Shown here piece by piece: positions 8,969 to 15,798 of a stretch of DNA of 64,000 nt. Position 1 is the first letter of the stretch. Every line of letters begins with the position of its first letter. This DNA is from Clostridia bacterium. Its GTDB lineage: Bacteria; Bacillota; Clostridia; Oscillospirales; CAG-272. The DNA is taken from the NCBI GenBank assembly GCA_017398595.1, contig JAFQFR010000013.1, positions 126,152 to 190,151 on the forward strand, written 5' to 3'. The translations under genes and the position numbers were made by a program. The notes beneath the pieces are model-generated. The model had not been told where the DNA came from. It was given only the letters and a program-made list of their open reading frames with translations, and made no database searches.

Positions 8969-9361
8969 TTACTTTGCGTATTTTCTGAAAGCGCTGACGA
9001 GTGCCTGCTGCGGGATGTCATCATCCAGCATGGCGGGAACGTCGTCTGCCTTCAAGTGGTTGGCACCCTGCTTGCGGATCGCCGCAAGACGCACTGCTTC
9101 TACCAGCTTTGCGGGCTCGACGCCGCGGGGGCATCTGTCGATGCAGGCAAAGCAGGACAGGCATCTGTACAGGGACTTGGAGTTCAGCAGCGGTTCAATA
9201 TCGCCGCTCTCCACCATGTTGACAAACTGGTGGGGATGATACTCCATCTCATCGTATGCGGGGCAGGTAGCGGAGCACTTGCCGCAGCGCATGCATTTTT
9301 TCGGATTTACGCCGCTTGTACGCAGCAGTTCTTCCTGAAGATACTGATTCTTGTTATGCAT
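8969..9361 (-). CDS. hdrC: HdrC, heterodisulfide reductase iron-sulfur subunit C
   Basis: A 130-residue protein with two 4Fe-4S motifs, CMRCGKCSATCP near residue 23 and CLSCFACIDRCPRG near 67, in the order and spacing of soluble HdrC. It transfers electrons between HdrA and HdrB. It overlaps the hdrB stop by 8 bases. No transmembrane segment is present, so this is the cytosolic HdrABC type, not the membrane HdrDE type. Confidence 0.9.
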   Translation of the reverse strand: MHNKNQYLQEELLRTSGVNPKKCMRCGKCSATCPAYDEMEYHPHQFVNMVESGDIEPLLNSKSLYRCLSCFACIDRCPRGVEPAKLVEAVRLAAIRKQGANHLKADDVPAMLDDDIPQQALVSAFRKYAK

Positions 9362-10145
9362 TCGTATCCTCCTTTACGCCGAGCGCGTCTGCAAGCAGTT
9401 CGGTGAAGTAAACGACCGGAATCTCCGAGCCGTTCTTCACGAGGTTGTAACGGCAGAGGGGGCATGCGGTGACCATCATCTCGGCACCGGCAGCCGCTGC
9501 GTTGCTCGTTACGGCATTGCTCTTCTTTTTCGCGAGCTCGGGGCTCTCCATTGCGACATAGCCGCCGCAGCATTCGTTGCGGGAAGCATAGATCACAGGC
9601 TCAGCGCCGATGGCACGGATGAAATCCTCGATGATACGGGGATTTTCGGGATCGTCCATCTGCATGACCTTGTTCGGGCGGAGAAGCAGGCAGCCGTAGT
9701 ATGCTGCGATCTTCTTGCCGGTCTGGGGATTTACGACCTTTTCCTTGATCTTGTCAAAGCCGACGAGATCGCGGAGCATTTCGAGATAGTGATATACGAC
9801 CGTCTCACCGCCATAGGGAGCTTCGGGAGCCATGTAGCGGTTTACCTTGTCGGCAAATTCCGCGTCGGTCTGCATCTGGTGATTGGTCTGCTTGATGACA
9901 TTGTGGCAGGCGGAACATACGGTCACGAGCGGCTGTTCCTTATCGTTTGCCGCTTTGAGTGCGCGTACCGAGGAGAGCTTGGTAGCGACCTCATCGCGCG
10001 AGGTGGAGAATACACCGCCGCAGCACTGCCAGTTTTCAATCTCTTCCAGCGTTACGCCCAGAACTTCGGCACATTTGCGAGCATATGCGTCGAGGTCTTT
10101 CGCTTTGGTTTTCAGCGTGCAGCCGGGAAAATAACTAACTTTCAT
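9354..10145 (-). CDS. hdrB: HdrB, CCG-domain subunit B of heterodisulfide reductase
   Basis: A 263-residue protein starting MKVSYFPGC as HdrB proteins do. Both cysteine-rich CCG regions that bind the non-cubane 4Fe-4S clusters are intact: CCGGVF with CSACHN in the first half, YYGCLLLRP with ECCGGY and CPLC in the second. In methanogens this subunit cleaves the CoM-CoB disulfide; in bacteria the acceptor is often unknown. I prefer the ATG at 10145 to the one at 10157, whose AGGA would abut the start. The nearby fumarate reductase genes suggest the reducing equivalents end up on fumarate. Confidence 0.9.
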   Translation of the reverse strand: MKVSYFPGCTLKTKAKDLDAYARKCAEVLGVTLEEIENWQCCGGVFSTSRDEVATKLSSVRALKAANDKEQPLVTVCSACHNVIKQTNHQMQTDAEFADKVNRYMAPEAPYGGETVVYHYLEMLRDLVGFDKIKEKVVNPQTGKKIAAYYGCLLLRPNKVMQMDDPENPRIIEDFIRAIGAEPVIYASRNECCGGYVAMESPELAKKKSNAVTSNAAAAGAEMMVTACPLCRYNLVKNGSEIPVVYFTELLADALGVKEDTNA

Positions 10146-10181
10146 GTTTATGCGCATTCCTTTCTGAAAAATTGCAACGCC

Positions 10182-10212
10182 TGTACCCCTTGCCGTGGGG
10201 ACAAGGGGTACA
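10182..10212 (-). other. Hairpin in the fumC-hdrB gap
   Basis: An 11-bp perfect inverted repeat (TGTACCCCTTG) with a 9-base loop lies in the 100-base gap between fumC and hdrB, the only sizeable gap within the operon. No U-run follows on the minus strand, so it is not a standard terminator. It could be an RNA-stability or processing element separating the carbon genes from the electron-transfer genes. Confidence 0.5.
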
Positions 10213-10245
10213 AACGCGCCGCTTGAAAGAGTGATCTTTCAAATT

Positions 10246-11622
10246 TTATACCATCTGTTCGGGATGGAATACTTCGTCAAACTTTTCAGCCGTCAGGAAG
10301 CCGAGAGCTACGCATGCTTCCTTCAGAGAAATGTTGTCCTTGAATGCCTTCTTAACGGTCTTTGCTGCGTTCTCATAGCCGATGTAGGGGTTGAGAGCGG
10401 TAACCAGCATCAGAGAGTTGTGCAGGTTGTGGTGCATCTTTTCCTTGTTCGCCTTGATGCCGACAGCGCAGTTCTTGTTGAAGGAAACGATCGCTTCAGC
10501 CAGCAGTCTTGCGGACTGCAGGAAATTGTAGATGCAGACGGGCATGAATACGTTCAGCTCGAAGTTACCCTGCGAAGCTGCCATGCCGACAGCAACGTCG
10601 TTACCCATGACCTGAACGGCAACCATCGTTACAGCCTCACACTGGGTGGGGTTGACCTTACCGGGCATGATGGAGGAGCCGGGCTCGTTCTCGGGAATGA
10701 AGATCTCGCCGAGACCGTCGCGGGGACCGCTTGCCAGCCAACGAACGTCGTTTGCGATCTTCATCATGTCGCAAGCGAGTGCCTTGATTGCGCCGTGTGC
10801 AAATACCAGCTCGTCCTTGGAGGTCAGAGCGTGGAACTTGTTGGGAGCGGTAACGAATGCCTTGCCGGTAATCTTGCTGACTTCGTCGGCAACGCGCTCT
10901 GCAAAGCCTGCGGGAGCGTTCAGACCGGTGCCGACAGCGGTACCGCCGAGCGCCAGCTCGTGCAGGGGAGCGATCGCTCTCTCGATCAGCTCAACGTCCT
11001 TTTCAAGGCTGGAGCGCCAGCCGCTGATCTCCTGGCTGAACTTGATGGGGGTTGCATCCTGCAGATGGGTTCTACCGCTCTTAACGATGCCCTCGTTCTC
11101 CTCTTCCAGGCGAACGAAAGTAGCGATGAGTTCCTTGACAGCGGGGATCAGCTTATCCTCGAGTGCCAGAACTGCAGCAATGTGCATAGCGGTGGGGAAG
11201 GTATCGTTGGAGGACTGGCTCATGTTGGAGTCGTCGTTGGGGTGCAGCAGCTTCTTGCCGAGGATCTGGTTGCCGCGGTTTGCGATGACCTCGTTTGCGT
11301 TCATGTTCGACTGCGTGCCCGAACCGGTCTGCCAAACGACCAGCGGGAAGTGATCGTTGAGCGTGCCTGCCATAACTTCATCGCAAGCCTGTTTGATGGC
11401 GCCGAGCTTTTCCTCGGTCATCTTCTCAGGGCGAAGCGCGTTGTTCGCGATAGCAGCGGCCTTCTTGAGTACGCCGAAAGCGTGAATGATCTCAGCGGGC
11501 ATCGTTTCAATGCCGACGCCGATCTCAAAGTTCTCGTGGCTTCTCTGTGTCTGTGCAGCCCACAGACGGTCGGCGGGGACCTTTACCTCGCCCATAGAGT
11601 CATGTTCAATGCGAAATTCCAT
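10246..11622 (-). CDS. fumC: Fumarate hydratase, class II
   Basis: A 458-residue class II fumarase of normal length with the superfamily signature GSSIMPGKVNP near residue 314, and other conserved stretches such as GSGTQSNMN and SSNDTFPTA. It is an oxygen-stable, cofactor-free tetramer interconverting malate and fumarate. It sits between malate dehydrogenase (36 bases upstream) and the Hdr-Flx-fumarate reductase genes. That order places it in the reductive branch that makes fumarate as an electron acceptor. Aspartase shares the fold, but the malate dehydrogenase neighbour favours fumarase. Confidence 0.92.
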   Translation of the reverse strand: MEFRIEHDSMGEVKVPADRLWAAQTQRSHENFEIGVGIETMPAEIIHAFGVLKKAAAIANNALRPEKMTEEKLGAIKQACDEVMAGTLNDHFPLVVWQTGSGTQSNMNANEVIANRGNQILGKKLLHPNDDSNMSQSSNDTFPTAMHIAAVLALEDKLIPAVKELIATFVRLEEENEGIVKSGRTHLQDATPIKFSQEISGWRSSLEKDVELIERAIAPLHELALGGTAVGTGLNAPAGFAERVADEVSKITGKAFVTAPNKFHALTSKDELVFAHGAIKALACDMMKIANDVRWLASGPRDGLGEIFIPENEPGSSIMPGKVNPTQCEAVTMVAVQVMGNDVAVGMAASQGNFELNVFMPVCIYNFLQSARLLAEAIVSFNKNCAVGIKANKEKMHHNLHNSLMLVTALNPYIGYENAAKTVKKAFKDNISLKEACVALGFLTAEKFDEVFHPEQMV

Positions 11623-11658
11623 TATCTATCATCCTTTCAAATATAAATAGAAACAAAA

Positions 11659-12603
11659 TTAAAGCGTAACGCTTTTAATAACGTTTTTCAGACTTTCGGC
11701 ACTTGCGTGCAGTGCAGTGCGCTCTTCGTCGCTCAGCGGGAGCAGGATCTTGCTGTGTGCGCCTCTGTTGCCGACGATGTTCAGAAGGCTCAGGCAAACG
11801 TCGTCAATGCCGTATTCGCCGTGCAGCATGGTCGATACCGTCATGGTGGTGTCGATACCGCTGAGCAGGCACTTGCAGATGTGGCTGACCGACATGGATA
11901 CGGCATAGAAAGTCGCACCCTTGCGCTGGATGACGCGTGCGCCCGACTTGCGCACATATTCTTCTACATCGCTGCGTCTGAGCGGCGGGTATTCGTCATC
12001 GGGGCTCAAAATGGATTTCTGGTAGTCCTCGACGGGGACGTTGGAGATATTGGCGATCGACCACGGAATAAAGGAAGAGTCGCCGTGCTCGCCCAAAACA
12101 TAGGCATGTACATTGTGCTGGCTTACAGAATAATATTCGGAAATTCTCGAGCGCAGACGTGCGGTATCGAGAATCGTGCCCGAACCGATGATGCGTTCCT
12201 CGGGCAGACCCGAATATTTGCAGAACGCATAGGTCAGAACGTCAACAGGGTTGCTGACGAGCACATAGGTTGCATCGGGTGCATAGCGAGTGATCTCGGG
12301 CGTGATGGATTTCAGAATGTTGATGTTGGTCTGTGCAAGGTCCAGTCTCGACTGACCGGGCTTTCTTGCCACGCCGGAAGTGATGATAACGATGTTGGAG
12401 TCCTTTGCGTCTGCATAGCTGCCCGCATAGATCGAGCAGGGATTGCAGAAGGGAGTACCTTGACGGATGTCCAGTGCTTCGCCGAGCGCCTTTTCGCCGT
12501 TGATGTCGATCATGACGATCTCGGAAGCAAGACCGGAGATGGTGAGCGTGTACGCGATGGTGGAGCCTACGCTGCCGGAACCGATGATGGTAATCTTATT
12601 CAT
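11659..12603 (-). CDS. mdh: Malate dehydrogenase (LDH-like family)
   Basis: A 314-residue lactate/malate dehydrogenase with an N-terminal NAD fold (GSGSVGS). The active site is complete: Asp146/Arg149 (LDTARLR) and His173 (GEHGDSS). The specificity position in the mobile loop, Gln102 of lactate dehydrogenases, is Arg80 here (VARKPGQSR, with Arg86 matching Arg109). Arg at this site is the classic mark of malate dehydrogenase. The gene is followed by fumarase, consistent with oxaloacetate -> malate -> fumarate. The stop of the hydrogenase gene lies 7 bases upstream. Hydroxyisocaproate-type dehydrogenases are a less likely alternative. Confidence 0.82.
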   Translation of the reverse strand: MNKITIIGSGSVGSTIAYTLTISGLASEIVMIDINGEKALGEALDIRQGTPFCNPCSIYAGSYADAKDSNIVIITSGVARKPGQSRLDLAQTNINILKSITPEITRYAPDATYVLVSNPVDVLTYAFCKYSGLPEERIIGSGTILDTARLRSRISEYYSVSQHNVHAYVLGEHGDSSFIPWSIANISNVPVEDYQKSILSPDDEYPPLRRSDVEEYVRKSGARVIQRKGATFYAVSMSVSHICKCLLSGIDTTMTVSTMLHGEYGIDDVCLSLLNIVGNRGAHSKILLPLSDEERTALHASAESLKNVIKSVTL

Positions 12604-12610
12604 AGCTTCC

Positions 12611-14050
12611 TCACTTTTTCATATTTAAAATGCTTACAGCATCCTTGATGGTCTTTTCCATAGCTTCTTTGCCGTATTTATCTACTTCGGCTTTGTTCTT
12701 TTCGCCGTGCGTCAGACAGCCTGCGCCGCCGATACAGCCGCCGACACAAGCCATACCTTCGATAAAGTTGGCATCCAGCATGTTTTTGCTCTTCTTGAGC
12801 AGAGCCAGTCTGCATTCCTCAATGCCGTCGCAGACAGCGGGCTTGAGTGCAAAGTCGTTGAATTCAAATTCCTTGACACCCTCTGCAACAGCGTCTGTCA
12901 GACCGCCGCTGCGGGCGAAGATCCTGCCGTAGTAAGATGCGTTGTCCAGCACGCCTTCGTCGAGCATGGTGATGTCGATTCCGCGGCTGTCGAAGAGTGC
13001 CTGCAGTTCCTCAAACGTCAGTACCGTATCGACATACGGCTTGACGGTCTCGCGCTGCAGTTCCATCTTCTTTGCGGTGCAGGGACCGATGAAGATCACG
13101 CGTGCGCTCGGATCCTGGCTCTTGATGTACGCGGCAAGCGCGGTCATCGGAGAGGGGTTGTGCGAGATAAACTCTACGAGATCTGGGAAGTTCTTATGGA
13201 TGTAGTTGACGAACGCAGGGCAGCAGGAACTGGTCAAAAAGCCTTTTTCGACAAGCTCTTTGGTCTCCTCAACGGCTACCATGTCTGCGCCGAGCGCTGC
13301 CTCGATCGTGGTGTAGAAGCCGAGCTCCTTGAGTCCGGTGATGACCTGTCCGAGCTTTGCATAGGCAAACTGGCTGGAGATCGACGGAGCAACGATCGCA
13401 TACACCTTGTATTCGGTGTTCTGCTTGCTGCCTTTCAGAATGTTGATGGCATCCACGATGAAGGACTTGTCCGTGATGGCGCCGAACGGGCACTGGTATA
13501 CGCAGGCACCGCAGGAGATGCACTTTTCGTAATCGATCTTTGCCGCGTTGTCCTCGTTGATCTGGATCGCCTTGACCTTGCAGGCATTCTGGCAGGGACG
13601 CTTGCGGTTGGCAATGGCTGCGAAGGGGCAGACCTTTGCACACTGACCGCACTCAACGCACTTGGTCTTGTCGATGTGCGCTACATGGTTGTGGTCAAAG
13701 GAGATCGCGCCGCGCTTGCAGACGTCCTCGCAGCGGTGCGCAAGGCAGCCGCGGCAGGAGTCGGTGACTTCGTAGCCGGCGGCGGGGCACTCGTCGCAGG
13801 CGATGTCGATGACCTGAATGACATTCGGGTTATGCTTGTCGCCGCCGATCGCGAGCTTGACACGTTCGCCGAGGATGGCGCGCTCTTTGTATACGCAGCA
13901 ACGCATGGTCGGTTCTTTGCCGGGGACGATCTTTTTCGGGATCTCCACCAGGTTTTCCAGCAGAGTACCGTCCCACGCATGTCTTGCGACTTCACGCAGT
14001 ACCTTGTATTTCAGGTGCTGTACTTTGGTATCAAACTTTCTTGTTTTCAT
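12611..14050 (-). CDS. Group B [FeFe] hydrogenase
   Basis: A 479-residue protein. The N-terminal half is ferredoxin-like with several 4Fe-4S motifs (CVECGQCAKVCPF, CISCGACVYQCPFG, and the irregular CDECPAAGYE/CRGCLAHRCEDVC). The H-cluster domain has TSCCPAF, GPCTAKKME and EGMACVGGCIGGAG; these L1-L3 variants are those of group B rather than group A enzymes. The function of group B is poorly known; fermentative H2 evolution from ferredoxin is usually proposed. The chosen ATG has GGAG 8 bases upstream and overlaps the previous stop as ATGA; a longer frame from 14089 has no such site. The hydEFG maturation genes are not in the window. Confidence 0.88.
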   Translation of the reverse strand: MKTRKFDTKVQHLKYKVLREVARHAWDGTLLENLVEIPKKIVPGKEPTMRCCVYKERAILGERVKLAIGGDKHNPNVIQVIDIACDECPAAGYEVTDSCRGCLAHRCEDVCKRGAISFDHNHVAHIDKTKCVECGQCAKVCPFAAIANRKRPCQNACKVKAIQINEDNAAKIDYEKCISCGACVYQCPFGAITDKSFIVDAINILKGSKQNTEYKVYAIVAPSISSQFAYAKLGQVITGLKELGFYTTIEAALGADMVAVEETKELVEKGFLTSSCCPAFVNYIHKNFPDLVEFISHNPSPMTALAAYIKSQDPSARVIFIGPCTAKKMELQRETVKPYVDTVLTFEELQALFDSRGIDITMLDEGVLDNASYYGRIFARSGGLTDAVAEGVKEFEFNDFALKPAVCDGIEECRLALLKKSKNMLDANFIEGMACVGGCIGGAGCLTHGEKNKAEVDKYGKEAMEKTIKDAVSILNMKK

Positions 14051-14304
14051 GCTTCTGTCTCCAGTTTCTTGAGGATGGTTTCGTTCCAAAAGACCTCAAA
14101 GGATTCCGGTGTAATACCGGTAAAAATTTCGTCGTCCACTTGGACGGTGACGCCGTCTTGATTGCATTTACCGATGCAAAAACTGCCGGCGAGAGTGATT
14201 TCGTCTTCCTTATTATAATCGGCGATGGCTTTCTTAAATTTCTCGATCAGCCTCTCCGATCCTCGGATACAGCAGGCGCTGCCTACGCAAATCTGAATCA
14301 ACAT
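14047..14304 (-). CDS. Thioredoxin-like [2Fe-2S] ferredoxin (second of two)
   Basis: An 85-residue protein of the thioredoxin-like ferredoxin family (NuoE C-terminal-like). The four cluster cysteines lie in CVGSACC near the N-terminus and SFCIGKC near residue 42. It is about 45% similar by eye to the gene before it, suggesting a tandem duplication. It starts 2 bases after that gene's stop and overlaps the hydrogenase start, so the three are translationally coupled. Its likely job is electron transfer to or from the hydrogenase. No NuoF-like flavoprotein is adjacent. Confidence 0.82.
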   Translation of the reverse strand: MLIQICVGSACCIRGSERLIEKFKKAIADYNKEDEITLAGSFCIGKCNQDGVTVQVDDEIFTGITPESFEVFWNETILKKLETEA

Positions 14305-14306
14305 GG

Positions 14307-14546
14307 TCAGATCTTGGACTTTACTTCTTGTTCGAAAAATTCGCCGAGCGTTTCGGGCGTGACAGAGAATACTTCGTCATCGATCGAGACCGAAACACCG
14401 GGCTGGCATCGACCCATACAGAAAGCGGCACCCAGCGTTACCGTTTCCTCGAGTTTGTTTTCGGCGATCAGGCTCTGCAGTCCCTCCACGACCTGGCGGG
14501 AACCTTTCAGATGGCAGGAGCTGCCGATACATACTGTGATTTTTAT
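14307..14546 (-). CDS. Thioredoxin-like [2Fe-2S] ferredoxin (first of two), non-ATG start
   Basis: About 79-81 residues of the same family as the following gene, with CIGSSCHLKGS at the N-terminus and AAFCMGRC near residue 40. Coding similarity runs upstream past the internal GTG at 14489, which would remove two cluster cysteines. Upstream of it there is no in-frame ATG, GTG or TTG. The only candidates are ATA at 14546, 8 bases after GGGGG, or ATT at 14552. I place the start at 14546 by Shine-Dalgarno spacing. It is the first gene of the hydrogenase-malate-fumarate operon. Confidence 0.7.
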   Translation of the reverse strand: MKITVCIGSSCHLKGSRQVVEGLQSLIAENKLEETVTLGAAFCMGRCQPGVSVSIDDEVFSVTPETLGEFFEQEVKSKI

Positions 14547-14636
14547 AACAATAACCCCCTTTGTATTTTGCGGGCGGAGAATGGCATTTTTAACGTAAAA
14601 CAGTCCATAAATAACCCATCATACATAATTGTTATT

Positions 14637-14665
14637 ATTCTAACAAAAAAATGCATAAATTGCAA
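14637..14665 (-). promoter_or_regulatory. Promoter of the hydrogenase-Hdr-fumarate reductase operon
   Basis: On the minus strand TTGCAA (14665-14660), a 17-base spacer and TAGAAT (14642-14637) form a good sigma-A promoter about 90 bases before the first gene. No second promoter of this quality was seen before the end of the exchanger gene. The surrounding 14,553-14,838 interval is the divergent control region shared with the radical SAM gene. Confidence 0.7.
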
Positions 14666-14781
14666 CTACTAACGGAAAAATAATTGCGGGACAAAACCAC
14701 AAAAATCAGAGAAAACCGTCCTGCATGTTTTGGTACAAGTGGCAGATTGGGCGTCCAAAGAGCGGTTTTGCGGTCTTATGA

Positions 14782-14810
14782 TTGCAAGTAGCGGGGTTTT
14801 GTGTTATACT
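14782..14810 (+). promoter_or_regulatory. Promoter of the radical SAM gene
   Basis: TTGCAA (14782-14787), a 17-base spacer and TATACT (14805-14810) lie 28 bases before the radical SAM start. It faces away from the operon promoter at 14637-14665, which has the same -35 hexamer. Confidence 0.7.
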
Positions 14811-14838
14811 GTCGGTAACATCTCTTGCGGAGGGCAGT

Positions 14839-15681
14839 ATGAAACGCTTTCAAAAAATCTATCTCGAGATCTCCAACATCTGCAATCTGCGCTGTGCGTT
14901 CTGTCCCGGGACAAAACGACAGCCGAAAGTCATGACGGAGACCGAATTTGCCTTTCTGCTCGAAAGACTGCGTCCGTTTACCGATTATCTGTATTTTCAT
15001 CTGATGGGCGAGCCGCTCTGCCATCCGAAACTCGGCGCGTTCCTCTCCATGGCACATGCCGCCGGCTTCAAAGTGATCCTCACCACCAACGGCACTCTGC
15101 TGCAAAAGCAGCAGGAGCTGCTTTTAGGGGCACCGGGGCTGCACAAGGTCAATGTTTCGCTGCATGCATTTGAGGCAAACGACCTCGACGTTCCGTTCGC
15201 CGAGTATCTTGACCGCTGCTTTTCCTTCGGTAAGGCTGCCGAGGGCAAAAAGCTCGTGATCTACCGTCTGTGGAATCACGGCGGCGCGGATGCCAAGAAC
15301 GAAGAGATCTTAGCCGCCATGGAGCGGTACTTTCCGAAACCGTGGGCGGATGACTGGCGCGGTGCACGCATTGGTGAGCGTGTCTATCTCGATTACGGCG
15401 ACAAATTCGACTGGCCGGATCGCACCGCACCCGAGGGCGGGGAAAATGTTGCCTGTTACGGTTTGCGCGATCAGCTCGGCGTGCTCGCCGACGGCACGGT
15501 CGTGCCCTGCTGCTTGGATCACGACGGAGACATCGCGCTCGGCAATCTGTTTGAACAGAGTCTTGCGGAGATCTTGTCCTCACCGCGTGCAGCCGCCATC
15601 TATGACGGCTTCTCGGTCGGCAAAGCCGTCGAGCCGCTCTGCCGCCGCTGCGGCTATGCCCGCGCACGGTTCGGATCATAG
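14839..15681 (+). CDS. Radical SAM/SPASM-type protein
   Basis: A 280-residue radical SAM enzyme. CNLRCAFC near residue 15 binds the catalytic 4Fe-4S cluster. MGEPLCHP and a TTNGTLL stretch are typical of the core. A short SPASM-like C-terminus has CCLD near residue 230 and CRRCGY near 273. It ends in TAG. GGAGGG lies just before the ATG. It stands alone and diverges from the hydrogenase operon. It is not HydE or HydG by motif, and I cannot name its substrate; SPASM proteins modify peptides or act as anaerobic maturases. Confidence 0.75.
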   Translation: MKRFQKIYLEISNICNLRCAFCPGTKRQPKVMTETEFAFLLERLRPFTDYLYFHLMGEPLCHPKLGAFLSMAHAAGFKVILTTNGTLLQKQQELLLGAPGLHKVNVSLHAFEANDLDVPFAEYLDRCFSFGKAAEGKKLVIYRLWNHGGADAKNEEILAAMERYFPKPWADDWRGARIGERVYLDYGDKFDWPDRTAPEGGENVACYGLRDQLGVLADGTVVPCCLDHDGDIALGNLFEQSLAEILSSPRAAAIYDGFSVGKAVEPLCRRCGYARARFGS

Positions 15682-15798
15682 AGTTATAAAAAGTCACACC
15701 GTTTGTTCATAAAATTTTGTTTGTGAAAACTTCTATTGCATTTCTTTTTTTGAATGTGATACAGTGAAAGAAAGATATTTGGCAGGAGGTAGTGTACT

